Below are positions 1-12,927 of a stretch of DNA of 64,000 bases, piece by piece. The translations under genes and the position numbers were made by a program. The stretch covers positions 4,712,001 to 4,776,000 of the forward strand of contig NC_019892.1 in NCBI RefSeq assembly GCF_000242455.2. The letters run 5' to 3'. The stretch comes from Singulisphaera acidiphila DSM 18658 (GTDB lineage Bacteria > Planctomycetota > Planctomycetia > Isosphaerales > Isosphaeraceae). Position 1 is the first letter of the stretch. Every line of letters begins with the position of its first letter. Under the pieces are notes generated by a model that worked only from the letters and a program-made list of their open reading frames with translations, had not been told where the DNA came from and did no database searches.

Positions 1-1
1 C

Positions 2-220
2 TCGACTTACGTCTGCCTCGGCCGCTTCGTCGGCTTCGATCGCGAGTTCCTGGAACTCGTCGATGCCGACCTCCATGACTTTCGCGACAGCCCGGCCACC
101 CGCGAGGTCTATGTCTACGACTCAGTGCGACTCGGCATCCGCCGCAATCGCTCCCGCGTCCTCCTTCGCCTCGCTGACGTCGTCGCCATCACGCGCTTCG
201 ACGACATCCTGGAATCGTGA
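2..220 (+). CDS. C-terminal end of an unidentified protein, cut by window edge
   Basis: An open frame enters from the left edge (codons start at base 2) and ends at TGA 218-220, leaving 72 residues. The translation is charged and compositionally ordinary for a soluble protein (for example FVGFDREFLELVDADLHDF), and its third codon positions are G/C-rich like the rest of the genome, unlike the competing frames. The start lies outside the window. The family is not recognised and no function is proposed. Confidence 0.55.
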   Translation, partial: STYVCLGRFVGFDREFLELVDADLHDFRDSPATREVYVYDSVRLGIRRNRSRVLLRLADVVAITRFDDILES

Positions 221-264
221 AGGCGGGATTTCGCTTGGTCGGCATGAGGCGTGCGGATTCCCGC

Positions 265-270
265 TATAAT
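265..270 (+). promoter_or_regulatory. Possible -10 element upstream of the TPM-domain gene
   Basis: TATAAT, an exact sigma-70 -10 hexamer, sits 137 bases before the ATG at 408 in the gap after the upstream gene. No good -35 hexamer lies 16-18 bases upstream, so the promoter call is weak. Confidence 0.35.
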
Positions 271-407
271 TGAGTGCGCGGGGCGAATAGATCAGTGTGA
301 ACTCGGCGGATCGGCCTTCGCTCGGCTGGATCCCACTTTAAAAAAATGCGATCGGCCGTGCCTGAGATTCACCGAGACTCGTTTTTTTGCTCGAGGTCAC
401 GACAACC

Positions 408-1397
408 ATGTTGAAAACACGTTGGTTACTAGCCCTGCCGCTGCTGCTGGCCACGTCGATCACCTCGGCTCAGGCCGCGTCGGTCCGCGACAGCGCCGGG
501 ATGTTCTCCCCCGAGGCTGTCCTCCAGGCTCAAGCCAAGCTGGATCGGATCGAACGGGAGTCCAGAATCCCGGTCCTGATCGAGACCGTCGAATCTCTGC
601 CTGGAGCCGCAAACCTGAAGCCGCCGGAAAAGCGCAGCCTGATCAACGACGAGGCGACACGCCGCGCCCGCAATAGCGGTCAGGGGGTCTATCTCCTGAT
701 CTCGAAGGACGATCATCTGATCTCCAACGTCCTGACACGCAAGCAGCTTACGAGCCGGCTTCCGTTGAACGTGAGACAGAACATTCACAAGGCGATTGCC
801 TCCGAATTCCAGCGGGGGGATTTCGACGCAGGCCTGAATCAAGGCGTCGATGCCATCGGACGGGCACTCGCGGGCGGCCCCCTGGCCGGCGCGGTTCCGG
901 GGCCCGGCGGCATGGCCGGTCGGCCTCGAGGGGGAACGTCTGGGGTCGGAACCTTGCTCATGATCGGCTTCGGGATCGTCGCGATCATGTTCGTACTTCG
1001 TCTCCTGGGCGGTCTGCTCGGCGGTGGCCAGCAGCAAGGTTACGGCCAAGGCCAGATGGGACGACCAGGCCAGATGGGCGGCCCGGGCTGGGGAGGCCAA
1101 GGTTACGGTCCTCAGAGGGGCGGCGGTTTCATGTCGAGTCTGTTCGGAGGAATTGGGGGCGCGATGGCCGGCAACTGGCTGTACGACCAATTCTCGGGTC
1201 GACACCACGGCAGCACCCGGGATAGCTCGTCCTACGGCGGGTCGACCGGATACGATCCGGGCGGTGATGAAATCGTCGGCGGCAATGATGATGTCGGCGG
1301 TGGTGGAGCCGACTGGGGGGGCGGTGGCGGCGACTGGGGCGGCGGCGGTGGTGACTGGGGCGGTGGTGGTGATAGCGGCGGCGGTGGTGACTGGTAA
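408..1397 (+). CDS. Exported TPM-domain (YgcG-like) membrane protein with glycine-rich tail
   Basis: 329 residues. A Sec signal peptide covers about residues 1-24 (ends SAQAA). It is followed by a TPM domain (about 28-150) with the family-like opening VRDSAGMFSP. One transmembrane segment lies at 181-203, and the C-terminus is a Gly/Asp/Trp-rich tail of repeated GGGGDW. TPM proteins are envelope proteins, some linked to photosystem repair or phosphatase activity in plants; the bacterial role is poorly defined. A TTG start at 387 is possible, but ATG 408 gives a clean signal peptide. It is followed by a strong terminator, so it is probably monocistronic. The low-complexity tail resembles other TPM_phosphatase-family proteins that end in Gly-rich stretches. 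Confidence 0.85.
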   Translation: MLKTRWLLALPLLLATSITSAQAASVRDSAGMFSPEAVLQAQAKLDRIERESRIPVLIETVESLPGAANLKPPEKRSLINDEATRRARNSGQGVYLLISKDDHLISNVLTRKQLTSRLPLNVRQNIHKAIASEFQRGDFDAGLNQGVDAIGRALAGGPLAGAVPGPGGMAGRPRGGTSGVGTLLMIGFGIVAIMFVLRLLGGLLGGGQQQGYGQGQMGRPGQMGGPGWGGQGYGPQRGGGFMSSLFGGIGGAMAGNWLYDQFSGRHHGSTRDSSSYGGSTGYDPGGDEIVGGNDDVGGGGADWGGGGGDWGGGGGDWGGGGDSGGGGDW

Positions 1398-1441
1398 GTG
1401 ACCAACGCGATCGTTCACTGACACCGACCTTTTGAATCGGA

Positions 1442-1486
1442 AACGACCGCGACGGCCTGCAAGCCGTCGCGGTCGTTCTTTTTTTT
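1442..1486 (+). terminator. Rho-independent terminator after the TPM gene
   Basis: A perfect 15-bp stem (1442-1456 with 1463-1477) closes a 6-base loop and is followed by C and a run of eight T. It lies 45 bases after the stop codon of the TPM gene. Confidence 0.93.
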
Positions 1487-1653
1487 CTCGGCGAATCTGG
1501 AGTCGTCGGCCCCCTCGTGTGATCCGATATCTTTGTGTGAGGCGGGCACGGCTTGGCGTCGAAACCTGTACTCTGACAAGGAGATAGGGGGTGGTAGACC
1601 GTGCTTGTCCTACGGGGGAATCAGTCTTGGAGGGAAGGACTGATGCCGTTCGG

Positions 1654-2307
1654 TTAATTCAGGTCTTGGATCTTGACGTTCTTGTACCAGCAATCTTTGC
1701 CGTGATCCTGGAAGCCGAAATAGCCCGACCGGGGGAAATCCTTGATCGCCGCTTTGAACTTGTGCTTCGATCCGTCGGGACGCTTGCCGGGCTCAGCGAA
1801 CTGGTCCACGTCGATCTTCGAGACCGGCTCGCCGTTCAGGGCGACCTCGATGATCGGTCCCTTGGCGGTGATGGTCATGTGGTTCCATTCCCCGAGCGGC
1901 TTCTGGGCGTTGACCCGAGGGGCGACCAGGTCGTAGACCGCTCCCGTGTCGTGGATGCCGGTCCCCTTGGTGTCGTCGATTGCGATCTCGAGGCCGGTGA
2001 AGACCGGATCTTTGAGGTCACCGACGCGGATGAAGACGCCCGAGTTGCACCCTGCGGTTAGCTTGTAGTCGAACTCGAGTACGAAGTCGCCGTGAGGTTG
2101 GTCGTGGACGACGATGTAGCCCCCCGAGTGGTGCGGGTTGAGCCCGTCGGCCTGGACGTTGGCCTGGGCCAGCGGCTTCTGGTCGTTGTTCGTGATCCAG
2201 CCGGCGCCGCTGGTCCCGTCGAAGATCGTCTTGAACCCAGCGGCTGCTCCGAGGGCCCCGGCGGCCAGGGCGAGCCCGAGCAAGCCCGCCATTGTTTTGC
2301 TGCGCAT
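1654..2307 (-). CDS. Secreted DUF1080 (3-keto-disaccharide hydrolase family) protein
   Basis: 217 residues. The signal peptide is about residues 1-24 (MRSKTMAGLLGLALAAGALG), followed directly by the DUF1080 domain with the family-typical opening FKTIFDGTSGAGW. Further typical motifs are GGYIVVHDQPHGDF, FDYKLTAGCNSGVFIRV, and a C-terminal FGFQDHGKDCWYKNVKI. DUF1080 domains have a concanavalin-like fold; some members hydrolyse 3-keto-glycosides, and they are strongly expanded in planctomycetes. The gene points away from the peptidase gene that starts at 2505, with 197 bases between the starts. The substrate cannot be inferred from context. Confidence 0.9.
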   Translation of the reverse strand: MRSKTMAGLLGLALAAGALGAAAGFKTIFDGTSGAGWITNNDQKPLAQANVQADGLNPHHSGGYIVVHDQPHGDFVLEFDYKLTAGCNSGVFIRVGDLKDPVFTGLEIAIDDTKGTGIHDTGAVYDLVAPRVNAQKPLGEWNHMTITAKGPIIEVALNGEPVSKIDVDQFAEPGKRPDGSKHKFKAAIKDFPRSGYFGFQDHGKDCWYKNVKIQDLN

Positions 2308-2504
2308 CGATTTTCCCTCTCAAACAAGACGAAGACGATTCGAGAACTCATGGTCCTCGGTCTTTGAAACGCGAGCACGCGACCACCTTACCACTCCCCG
2401 TTCGTCGTTTCACCAGGTCCACGCCCTTGTCTGCGCCGGCCGTCTCTGGTAGCAAAGGGGCACGACATCGAACGCTTCTCTCGTCGAAGGTCAACGCCAG
2501 GATC

Positions 2505-3602
2505 ATGGATCGAACGCCGCATCGTCGTGAAAAGTTGCTCAAGGCCTTCAAGGCCGACCAGATCGACGCCCTGCTCATTAGCTCGCCGACCAACGTCCGC
2601 TACCTCACCGGATTCACCGGCGATGACTCGACGCTCCTGCTGACCCGCGACCGTGCGCTCGTCATCTCCGACGGCCGCTACACGACCCAACTCAAGCAGG
2701 AGTGTCCCAGCCTGGAACTCCACATCCGGCCGGTCGGTCAGATGATGACCGGCGCGATCGCCGAGATGATTGGCAAACACGAGGTGCATCGGCTCGGCTT
2801 CGAGCCCTCGGCGCTCTCCGTCGCCGAGTTCGAGAGCCTGAAGCAGCAGGCCCCGTCGACCTTGGAGTTCGTCCCGGTCAAGAACAGGGTCGAGGACCTC
2901 CGGGTTCTCAAGGACAAGGAGGAGGTCGCCGAGATCCGCGAGGCCATCGGCATGGCCGAACGCGCCTTCGCGATGCTCCGCGCGGGCCTTCGCGGTCAGG
3001 ACAGCGAGAAGGACACGGCCGACGCGCTGGAGAATTACTTGCGGCGCTGTGGCGCCTCGTCGGCAAGCTTTCCGCCGATCGTCGCCGTTGGTGAACGCTC
3101 GGCCCTTCCGCACGCTCGACCGACTGCGGAAAAGCGGATCGATCAGGCCGATTTCGTGCTCGTCGACTGGGGCGCGACGGCCTCACCCTATAAAAGTGAC
3201 TTGACGAGGGTGCTGGTCACCGGTAAGGTCACCTCCAAGTTTGAGAAAGTCTATCGGACCGTCCTGGCGGCGCAAGAGCGCGGGATCGCCGCGATTCGCC
3301 CGGGGGTCAAGGCCCGAGATGTCGACGCCGAAGCCCGCTCCGTCATCGAGGACGCCGGTTTCGGCCGTTTTTTTACCCATGGCCTGGGGCATGGCCTGGG
3401 CATGGACATTCACGAGGCCCCTGCGCTCCGCAAGGAATCCGGCGTCACGCTCCAACCCGGCATGGTGATCACCGTCGAGCCTGGCATCTACTTGCCCGGC
3501 TGGGGCGGCATCCGGATCGAAGACGACGTGCTGGTGACCCCCGACGGCTGCGAGGTCTTGACCCACGTACCTAAGTCGCTCGACACGGTCCGTGTCTCGT
3601 GA
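2505..3602 (+). CDS. Xaa-Pro peptidase (M24 family, YqhT/PepQ-like)
   Basis: 365 residues. The N-terminal creatinase-like domain is about 8-135 (DALLISSPTNVRYLTGFTGD). The C-terminal M24 'pita-bread' domain is about 140-362. All five metal ligands are visible: D221 (VLVDWGA), D232 (SDLTRV), H296 (THGLGHGLG), E325 (TVEPGIYL) and E339 (RIEDDV). It is predicted to cleave X-Pro dipeptide bonds in the cytoplasm with two divalent metals. The open frame extends upstream to 2292, but that part is non-conserved in character; ATG 2505 starts where the family does. It lies 36 bases before accB, matching the yqhT-(efp)-accB-accC order common in Gram-positives, here without efp. Confidence 0.93.
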   Translation: MDRTPHRREKLLKAFKADQIDALLISSPTNVRYLTGFTGDDSTLLLTRDRALVISDGRYTTQLKQECPSLELHIRPVGQMMTGAIAEMIGKHEVHRLGFEPSALSVAEFESLKQQAPSTLEFVPVKNRVEDLRVLKDKEEVAEIREAIGMAERAFAMLRAGLRGQDSEKDTADALENYLRRCGASSASFPPIVAVGERSALPHARPTAEKRIDQADFVLVDWGATASPYKSDLTRVLVTGKVTSKFEKVYRTVLAAQERGIAAIRPGVKARDVDAEARSVIEDAGFGRFFTHGLGHGLGMDIHEAPALRKESGVTLQPGMVITVEPGIYLPGWGGIRIEDDVLVTPDGCEVLTHVPKSLDTVRVS

Positions 3603-3638
3603 GCCCAGCCCGAAGAGTGCCGCTTGCGGAGTGTCAGA

Positions 3639-4130
3639 ATGCCGGAGAAGCCGACGGAACCGACTCCCCCCTTCGACGTCCATGTCATCCACCAGCTCGT
3701 CCGACTGATGAAGCGGTACGACCTGATGGCCATTGACCTGGTCGAAGGCCCCACGAAGATTCGCCTGCGGAGGCGGAACGAGACACCGGCCCCGGCTCCG
3801 GCCGTGCCCGGTTTGTATGCGGCCCCACCCCCCCCGGTCGCCGCACCGGCTCGGATCGACTCCATCCCGACGGCGCCCCCCGTGTCGGATGATGCCGTCA
3901 TCAAGAGCCCGATGGTGGGCACCTATTACGCCTCCAGCTCCCCCGATGCGCCGCCGTTCGTCACCGTCGGGGCCACGATTCGCCCTGATAGCACCGTCTG
4001 TGTCATTGAGGCCATGAAGGTCTTCACTGACATCCCGGCGGGCCTCAGCGGCAAGATAACCGAAGTGCTGGTCAAGAACGGCCAGTCGGTCGAGTTCGGT
4101 CAGCCCATGTTCCGAGTCCAACCAGCCTAA
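3639..4130 (+). CDS. accB: Biotin carboxyl carrier protein of acetyl-CoA carboxylase
   Basis: 163 residues. The N-terminal region (FDVHVIHQLVRLMKRYDLM) is typical of AccB, a Pro/Ala-rich linker runs about 48-86, and the biotinyl domain is about 87-162. The biotin attachment lysine is K127 in EAMKVF. The protein carries CO2 on biotin between AccC and the carboxyltransferase in the first step of fatty-acid synthesis. ATG 3639 is preferred over TTG 3624 because the family starts here. It is transcribed with the peptidase gene upstream and accC downstream (131-base gap). The usual EAMKM motif has F after V, as in many phyla. Confidence 0.97.
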   Translation: MPEKPTEPTPPFDVHVIHQLVRLMKRYDLMAIDLVEGPTKIRLRRRNETPAPAPAVPGLYAAPPPPVAAPARIDSIPTAPPVSDDAVIKSPMVGTYYASSSPDAPPFVTVGATIRPDSTVCVIEAMKVFTDIPAGLSGKITEVLVKNGQSVEFGQPMFRVQPA

Positions 4131-4261
4131 GAGCGTTTCTCCTTTTTTTCATTGGTTCGCGGCCGGAAGCCTTGTCTCTCTTCTTCTCTCTCTGATTGGG
4201 GGCGAGGGCGGGCTTCCTGGACCAACGTGAGACGCCCTTCGAATACGGGACGCACTTCCGA

Positions 4262-5626
4262 ATGTTTCAGCGAATCCTGGTGGCCAACCGTGGCGAGATC
4301 GCGCTGCGGATCATTCGCGCCTGCAAGGAACTGGGGGTCCAGGTCGTTGCCGTCTACTCGGAGGCGGACCGCAACGCCCCCTACTTGAAGCTGGCCGACC
4401 GCGCGATCTGCATCGGCAAAGCTCCGAGCGCCGACAGCTACCTGAATATTCCCCGCCTGATCGCCGCCGCCGAGGTGGCCGACGTCCAGGCGATCCACCC
4501 TGGCTACGGCTTCTTGAGCGAGAATCCGCACTTTGCCGAGATCTGCCGGAGTTGTAACTTCGAGTTCATCGGACCGCCCCACGAGTCGATCCGCAAGATG
4601 GGCCTGAAGACCGAGGCGAAGACCGTTGCCGCCGCTGCGCAGGTCGCCTGCGTGCCCGGCTCCGACGGCCCTATCTCCAGCAACGCGGAGGCGCTCACCC
4701 TGGCTCGCTCGATCGGCTATCCCGTGCTGATCAAGGCCGCGGCAGGGGGGGGCGGCAAGGGGATGCGGGTCTGCCGCGATGAGGAGAGCCTGATCCCGGC
4801 CCTCCAGGGGGCCCGCAACGAGGCCGAGGCCGCTTTCAAGAACTCGAGCGTCTACCTCGAGAAGTTCATCGATCGGCCCCGCCACGTCGAGGTCCAGATC
4901 CTCGCCGACACCCATGGCAACATCGTCCACTGCTGGGATCGTGACTGCTCGCTTCAGCGCCGCCATCAGAAGCTCGTCGAAGAAGCGCCGGCGTCGCTCC
5001 CCCTCGAAGTGCGCATCAAGTTGGGGGAAGCCGCCGTCCGGCTCGCCAAGGCGGCCGGGTACGTCAACGCCGGCACCTGCGAATTCCTCGTCGACGCCGA
5101 CAATAATTTCTACTTCATCGAAGTCAACGCGCGGATCCAGGTCGAGCACCCGGTCACCGAAATGGTCACCGGCATCGACCTGGTCAAGCAACAGATTCTG
5201 ATCGCCTCGGGTGAACCGCTCCCGTTCACGCAGGAGCAGATCGTCACTCGCGGCCACGCGATGGAAGTCCGGATCAACTCCGAAGACCCCGACCACGACT
5301 TCCGCCCTTCGCCCGGCAAGATCACCATGCTGAACGTTCCGGGCGGACCCGGCGTGCGCTGGGACTCGCACGTGGAAGTGGGCTACTCGGTCCCGCCCAA
5401 CTATGACTCGCTGGTGGGTAAGCTCATCGTTCACGCCCCGAGCCGCCTTGAGGCCATCGCCACCATGCGGCGAGCGCTCGACGAACTGGTGATCGAGGGG
5501 ATCCAGACCACCATTCCTCTGCATCGCCGGATCTTCCGGAACCGCGACTTTATCGAGGGTCGGGTCGACACCACCTGGGTCGAACGGGTCCTGATGCCCG
5601 AGAAGGGGCGGCCGAGTTCAAGCTGA
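4262..5626 (+). CDS. accC: Biotin carboxylase subunit of acetyl-CoA carboxylase
   Basis: 454 residues, the usual length for AccC. It starts MFQRILVANRGEIALRIIR, the canonical biotin carboxylase N-terminus. The ATP-grasp glycine-rich loop AAAGGGGKGMR, the RRHQKLVEEAP motif, FIEVNARIQVEHPVTE and a C-terminal biotin carboxylase domain are all present. It carboxylates biotin on AccB using bicarbonate and ATP. The open frame runs 66 bases further upstream, but ATG 4262 matches the family start exactly. accA and accD are not in this window, so the carboxyltransferase must be encoded elsewhere. Confidence 0.98.
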   Translation: MFQRILVANRGEIALRIIRACKELGVQVVAVYSEADRNAPYLKLADRAICIGKAPSADSYLNIPRLIAAAEVADVQAIHPGYGFLSENPHFAEICRSCNFEFIGPPHESIRKMGLKTEAKTVAAAAQVACVPGSDGPISSNAEALTLARSIGYPVLIKAAAGGGGKGMRVCRDEESLIPALQGARNEAEAAFKNSSVYLEKFIDRPRHVEVQILADTHGNIVHCWDRDCSLQRRHQKLVEEAPASLPLEVRIKLGEAAVRLAKAAGYVNAGTCEFLVDADNNFYFIEVNARIQVEHPVTEMVTGIDLVKQQILIASGEPLPFTQEQIVTRGHAMEVRINSEDPDHDFRPSPGKITMLNVPGGPGVRWDSHVEVGYSVPPNYDSLVGKLIVHAPSRLEAIATMRRALDELVIEGIQTTIPLHRRIFRNRDFIEGRVDTTWVERVLMPEKGRPSSS

Positions 5627-5696
5627 TCCCTCCGCGCCCGATTCGGGTCTGTGGTGAAATCGACTAGAATATCCTGCTGATCCTGTGGTAATTTCG

Positions 5697-5725
5697 GGGG
5701 GCATTCTCGCGCATGGGATGCCCCC
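5697..5725 (+). other. GC-rich hairpin in the accC-pfk gap
   Basis: An 8-bp stem (5697-5704 with 5718-5725) closes a 13-base loop. No T-run follows, so it is not a convincing terminator; it may be a weak terminator or an RNA-stability structure. The remaining bases of 5627-5892 show no gene. Confidence 0.4.
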
Positions 5726-5892
5726 GGAGACCCCACGCAGAGTGGCCCGCTGCTAAACTTGCGACACGTGTTACGAACGTGCCGGTTCCATGCGGGCGTC
5801 TGAAAACGCGCAGGATGACTCTGCAAATCAAGGATCAACGCGTTTCCAACGCCCAATCGTGGCCGGCTCCAAGAACGAGCTAGGAACGATTC

Positions 5893-6924
5893 ATGAAAGT
5901 CGGTTTACTGACGGGCGGCGGAGACTGCCCCGGTCTCAACGCGGTGATCCGCGCCGTCGTCCAGCGCGTCACGAACGAAGGGGGCACCTGCGTCGGCCTC
6001 CTCGAGGGCTGGCGCGGACTCGTCCAGAAGTTGACCCTCGACCTTGATACCAACCTGACCGACGGGATCATCGCCAAGGGGGGCACGATCCTCGGCTCGT
6101 CGCGGACCAATCCCTTCAAGAACCCCGAGAGCGACCTCCCCGCGCTCCGCGCGAACTTCAAGGAGCTTGGCCTCGACGCCTTGGTCGCGATCGGCGGCGA
6201 CGATACCCTTGGGGTCGCCCATCGGCTTCACAAGGAATTCAACCTGCCGACCATCGGCGTGCCGAAGACGATCGACAATGACCTGATGGTCACCGATTTC
6301 ACCTTCGGTTTTGACACCGCCGTCAATATCGTGACCGAATGTGTCGACCGGCTTCGGACCACCACCGAGAGCCATCGCCGGATCCAGGTCGTCGAGACGA
6401 TGGGCCGGCACGCCGGGTGGATCGCCTGCTTCTCGGGAATCGCCGTCGCAGCCGACTATATCCTCGTTCCCGAAGTGCCGATCGACATGCCGCACGTCAT
6501 CGACGTGCTTAAGCGTCGCCGGGCCGGTGGCAAGCATTACGGCATCGTCGTCGTCTCCGAAGGGGCCAAATTCCCCGACAAGGGGATCGTCACCCTCGAA
6601 GCCGAAAGCGACGCCTTCGGCCACGCCCGCCTCGGGGGCGTCGGCAACGTGGTGGCCGACCAGATCGAGAAGCAGACCGGGTTTGAGACCCGCTGCGTCG
6701 TCCTCGGACACCTCCAGCGCGGCGGTCCCCCGAGCGCCTACGACCGCGTCCTCGCGACCCGGTTCGGCCTGGCTGCCGGCAACCTCGTGCTTCAGAAGCG
6801 GTTCGGGACCATGGTCGCTCTCTCGGGCACCAAGATCATCGAAACCACCCTGGCAGACGGTGTCGCCGCCACCAAGACCCTTGACCTCTCGTACTACAAC
6901 GAGGCGGCCGCCTTCTTCCGTTGA
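5893..6924 (+). CDS. 6-phosphofructokinase, residues of the diphosphate-dependent type
   Basis: 343 residues, the short PfkA-like length. Family motifs: TGGGDCPGLNAVIR, GGDDTLG, PKTIDND and VETMGRHAGW. The two positions that separate phosphoryl donors are D104 (GGDD) and K125 (PKTIDND). ATP-dependent enzymes such as E. coli PfkA have Gly at both, whereas diphosphate-dependent enzymes have Asp and Lys. The enzyme is therefore predicted to phosphorylate fructose-6-phosphate reversibly with PPi, serving glycolysis and gluconeogenesis. A Shine-Dalgarno-like AGGA lies about 9 bases before ATG 5893. It appears to be a single-gene unit before the rrn promoter. Confidence 0.93.
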   Translation: MKVGLLTGGGDCPGLNAVIRAVVQRVTNEGGTCVGLLEGWRGLVQKLTLDLDTNLTDGIIAKGGTILGSSRTNPFKNPESDLPALRANFKELGLDALVAIGGDDTLGVAHRLHKEFNLPTIGVPKTIDNDLMVTDFTFGFDTAVNIVTECVDRLRTTTESHRRIQVVETMGRHAGWIACFSGIAVAADYILVPEVPIDMPHVIDVLKRRRAGGKHYGIVVVSEGAKFPDKGIVTLEAESDAFGHARLGGVGNVVADQIEKQTGFETRCVVLGHLQRGGPPSAYDRVLATRFGLAAGNLVLQKRFGTMVALSGTKIIETTLADGVAATKTLDLSYYNEAAAFFR

Positions 6925-7007
6925 GCCGACCGTAGCCACTTGCCGGGCTCTTCACGCAGCGACCCGCGAATTTTCGAGGGAGTCGCTGCGAAATCTTCGG
7001 GAAGTTA

Positions 7008-7035
7008 TTGACTCTGGTCCGGATCCTGGTATTAT
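7008..7035 (+). promoter_or_regulatory. Promoter of the rRNA operon
   Basis: TTGACT (7008-7013) and TATTAT (7030-7035) are separated by 16 bases, one mismatch each from sigma-70 consensus. They lie about 425 bases before mature 16S and after the phosphofructokinase stop. Leader 7036-7460 contains no gene. Confidence 0.75.
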
Positions 7036-7200
7036 CTCCCTTGTCGCCTGTGTCACCACGGGTGACGACGCAACGGCCGGCTGACCTGGCGACGGGAAAC
7101 CGACGACCAAGACAGCGGGCCGTGATGTTGTCGGTAGAGTCGGCCGGCGTGACACGCCCCCAGGGCAAGTCACTCCGGCCAATCGCTTCGATAGCACGTT

Positions 7201-7214
7201 CGTTCTTTGACAAT
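7201..7214 (+). promoter_or_regulatory. boxA-like antitermination element in the rrn leader
   Basis: CGTTCTTTGACAAT closely resembles the rrn boxA consensus TGCTCTTTAACA, where NusB/NusE load the antitermination complex. A second similar site lies in the 16S-23S spacer at 9308. Confidence 0.7.
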
Positions 7215-7460
7215 CCAGTCGATCGTGGTTCTTGTGGTTGAAGAGAACCTTTGAGGGAAGCCGGCGTGGAGCCGTTTGAGTCGTCTCGACCCCGTTTGGT
7301 TGGAGGTCGAATCGCGACGGAGACGGATCCAACAGCCAACAGCACGAGGGAGCAGGGGCGTGCCCCGGTGAACTCGAGCTGCGACCAGTTAGCAAATTCC
7401 TCAACCCTTTTGAAGGTGAGGACCGGCTCTCATTGCTCTTCGGAGTAAGAGAGACGACCA

Positions 7461-8974
<1,514 letters not shown>

Positions 8975-9139
8975 CTAAGGATTTTCTTAGAAAATCTCGG
9001 CTCTGAGAATCGAGGGACGTGGCTTCGGTCACCGTCGCGATTCGAGAAGAGCCGCATCGGCACCGTCTCCTTGATCAGATGGTTTTACGCCGGCTTCCCA
9101 CGAAGGTTTTCTCACCACGAACACGATCGACCAATGAGG

Positions 9140-9172
9140 GGACCCCTCACTCGAGGGGTCCTTTCTGTTTCT
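9140..9172 (+). terminator. Terminator-like hairpin inside the 16S-23S spacer
   Basis: A perfect 8-bp stem, 9140-9147 with 9154-9161, closes a 6-base loop and is followed by TTTCTGTTTCTG. Its position upstream of the second boxA suggests an attenuation or processing point rather than the operon end. The rest of the spacer (8975-9595, about 620 bases) holds no recognisable tRNA gene. Confidence 0.5.
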
Positions 9173-9307
9173 GTTCTTCCGTTTGCTTTGCACTGCTGGG
9201 TGCGGGGTGCGACCGTACGCGGTCTCACCCCCTGGCCAGCGGCCAGTGCGGATTCCGAGCATGGCTCTTCAAGGCTTCGGCCTTGCGGGGTTGTAATGGG
9301 AATTCGG

Positions 9308-9322
9308 TTGCTCTTTCACAAT
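9308..9322 (+). promoter_or_regulatory. Second boxA-like element in the 16S-23S spacer
   Basis: TTGCTCTTTCACAAT matches the rrn boxA pattern (TGCTCTTTAACA) with one internal difference and shares the trailing AATCC with the leader copy at 7201. It would reload antitermination factors before 23S. Confidence 0.7.
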
Positions 9323-9576
9323 CCGGTGGTTAGGTCACGCAAGTGAGAACCGCAAACAAGTGGTCGTGGCAGACCAAGTAGAAGAATCTCTCCACAATAC
9401 AGTGGAACCCTTACGGATGCGTGAGTGTCGATCGCTGCGACAGCGACCGGCCTCACAATGGGGATCGTTACCCAAGTGAGAGTGAGCCTGCGTCGCGAGA
9501 CGCTGGGCACTCGATCGAAGACAGATCGGGGACTGACCCCTCGCAGATTCGGCTGTCGAGCTTCCTTCGGGAAACC

Positions 9577-9595
9577 GCGGCGTCCGGATCGGCGT

Positions 9596-9599
<4 letters not shown>
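9577..9599 (+). other. 5' half of the 23S processing stem
   Basis: CGGATCGGCGTGGTC (9585-9599) pairs with GACCACCCCGATCCG (12392-12406) with one mismatch, and the pairing extends outward over about 23 positions with two more mismatches. Such a helix brackets pre-23S RNA and is the normal RNase III processing stem. Confidence 0.7.
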
Positions 9600-12396
<2,797 letters not shown>

Positions 12397-12608
12397 CCCC
12401 GATCCGTCCGCCGGTTCCTGTGATGGAACTTGATGGACAGGAATCTGGGTTGCATCATTCACCGATCGTATTCGATCGATCACACGGCGACGTATTCCCA
12501 TCCAATAACGGGGACCACGCGTCGTGAAGAGACTCGAAGTCGGTTGGTCATGCCCATGAAACCGCGGTTTGAGCTTGCGTGACGACCACTGTGAGAGTAA
12601 GCACACGG

Positions 12609-12640
12609 AACCGGCGGGTTTGATCGCCCGCCGGTTGCTT
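12609..12640 (+). other. Hairpin immediately upstream of 5S rRNA
   Basis: A perfect 10-bp stem (12609-12618 with 12627-12636) with an 8-base loop is followed by GCTTTT and then directly by 5S. It looks like a terminator with a short T-run, but a processing signal between 23S and 5S is equally likely. The rest of 12397-12608 shows no gene. Confidence 0.55.
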
Positions 12641-12750
12641 TTCCGGCGAACATACTGACGGGGTCCCACCCGTTCCCATTCCGAACACGGCCGTTAAGCC
12701 CGTCAGGCCCATGATAGTGCCTTTGGCGCGAAAGTCGGTGATCGCCGGAA
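12641..12750 (+). rRNA. rrf: 5S ribosomal RNA
   Basis: About 110 bases. The terminal helix I forms between TTCCGGCGA and TCGCCGGAA. The conserved GGTCCCACCCGTTCCCATTC and CCGAACACGG segments of bacterial 5S are present. It is the last gene of the rrn operon, followed 12 bases later by a terminator. Ends are set by the helix. Confidence 0.93.
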
Positions 12751-12761
12751 TCCTTTTCAAG

Positions 12762-12801
12762 ACGCCCCGATCCTTCTTCATCGAAGGGTCGGGGCGTTTT
12801 T
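12762..12801 (+). terminator. Terminator of the rRNA operon
   Basis: A 14-bp stem, 12762-12775 with 12784-12797 (one wobble pair), has an 8-base loop and ends in a run of T (TTTTTC). It lies just after 5S. Confidence 0.93.
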
Positions 12802-12927
12802 CGTTGCGCGGTCGCTTCGCCCCGGGAACGGCGCTCGCCCCAATGGACGCAACTATTAAAGCTCTCTGCCTTGTCTCAGAGTCTGTCCCAGAAGGGGAAT
12901 CCCCCCGGAGTGTTTTGCGGATCTTCC

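Noticed and set aside
429..1424. 331-codon minus-strand frame opposite the TPM gene
   Set aside because: The plus strand has a signal peptide, TPM motifs and its own terminator; the reverse frame lacks any recognised domain.
4127..5524. 465-codon minus-strand frame opposite accC
   Set aside because: accC on the plus strand is fully conserved; the antisense frame is only a codon-bias shadow.
8975..9595. Search for tRNA-Ile/tRNA-Ala in the 16S-23S spacer
   Set aside because: No T-loop GTTCGA-type block or cloverleaf was found in the spacer.
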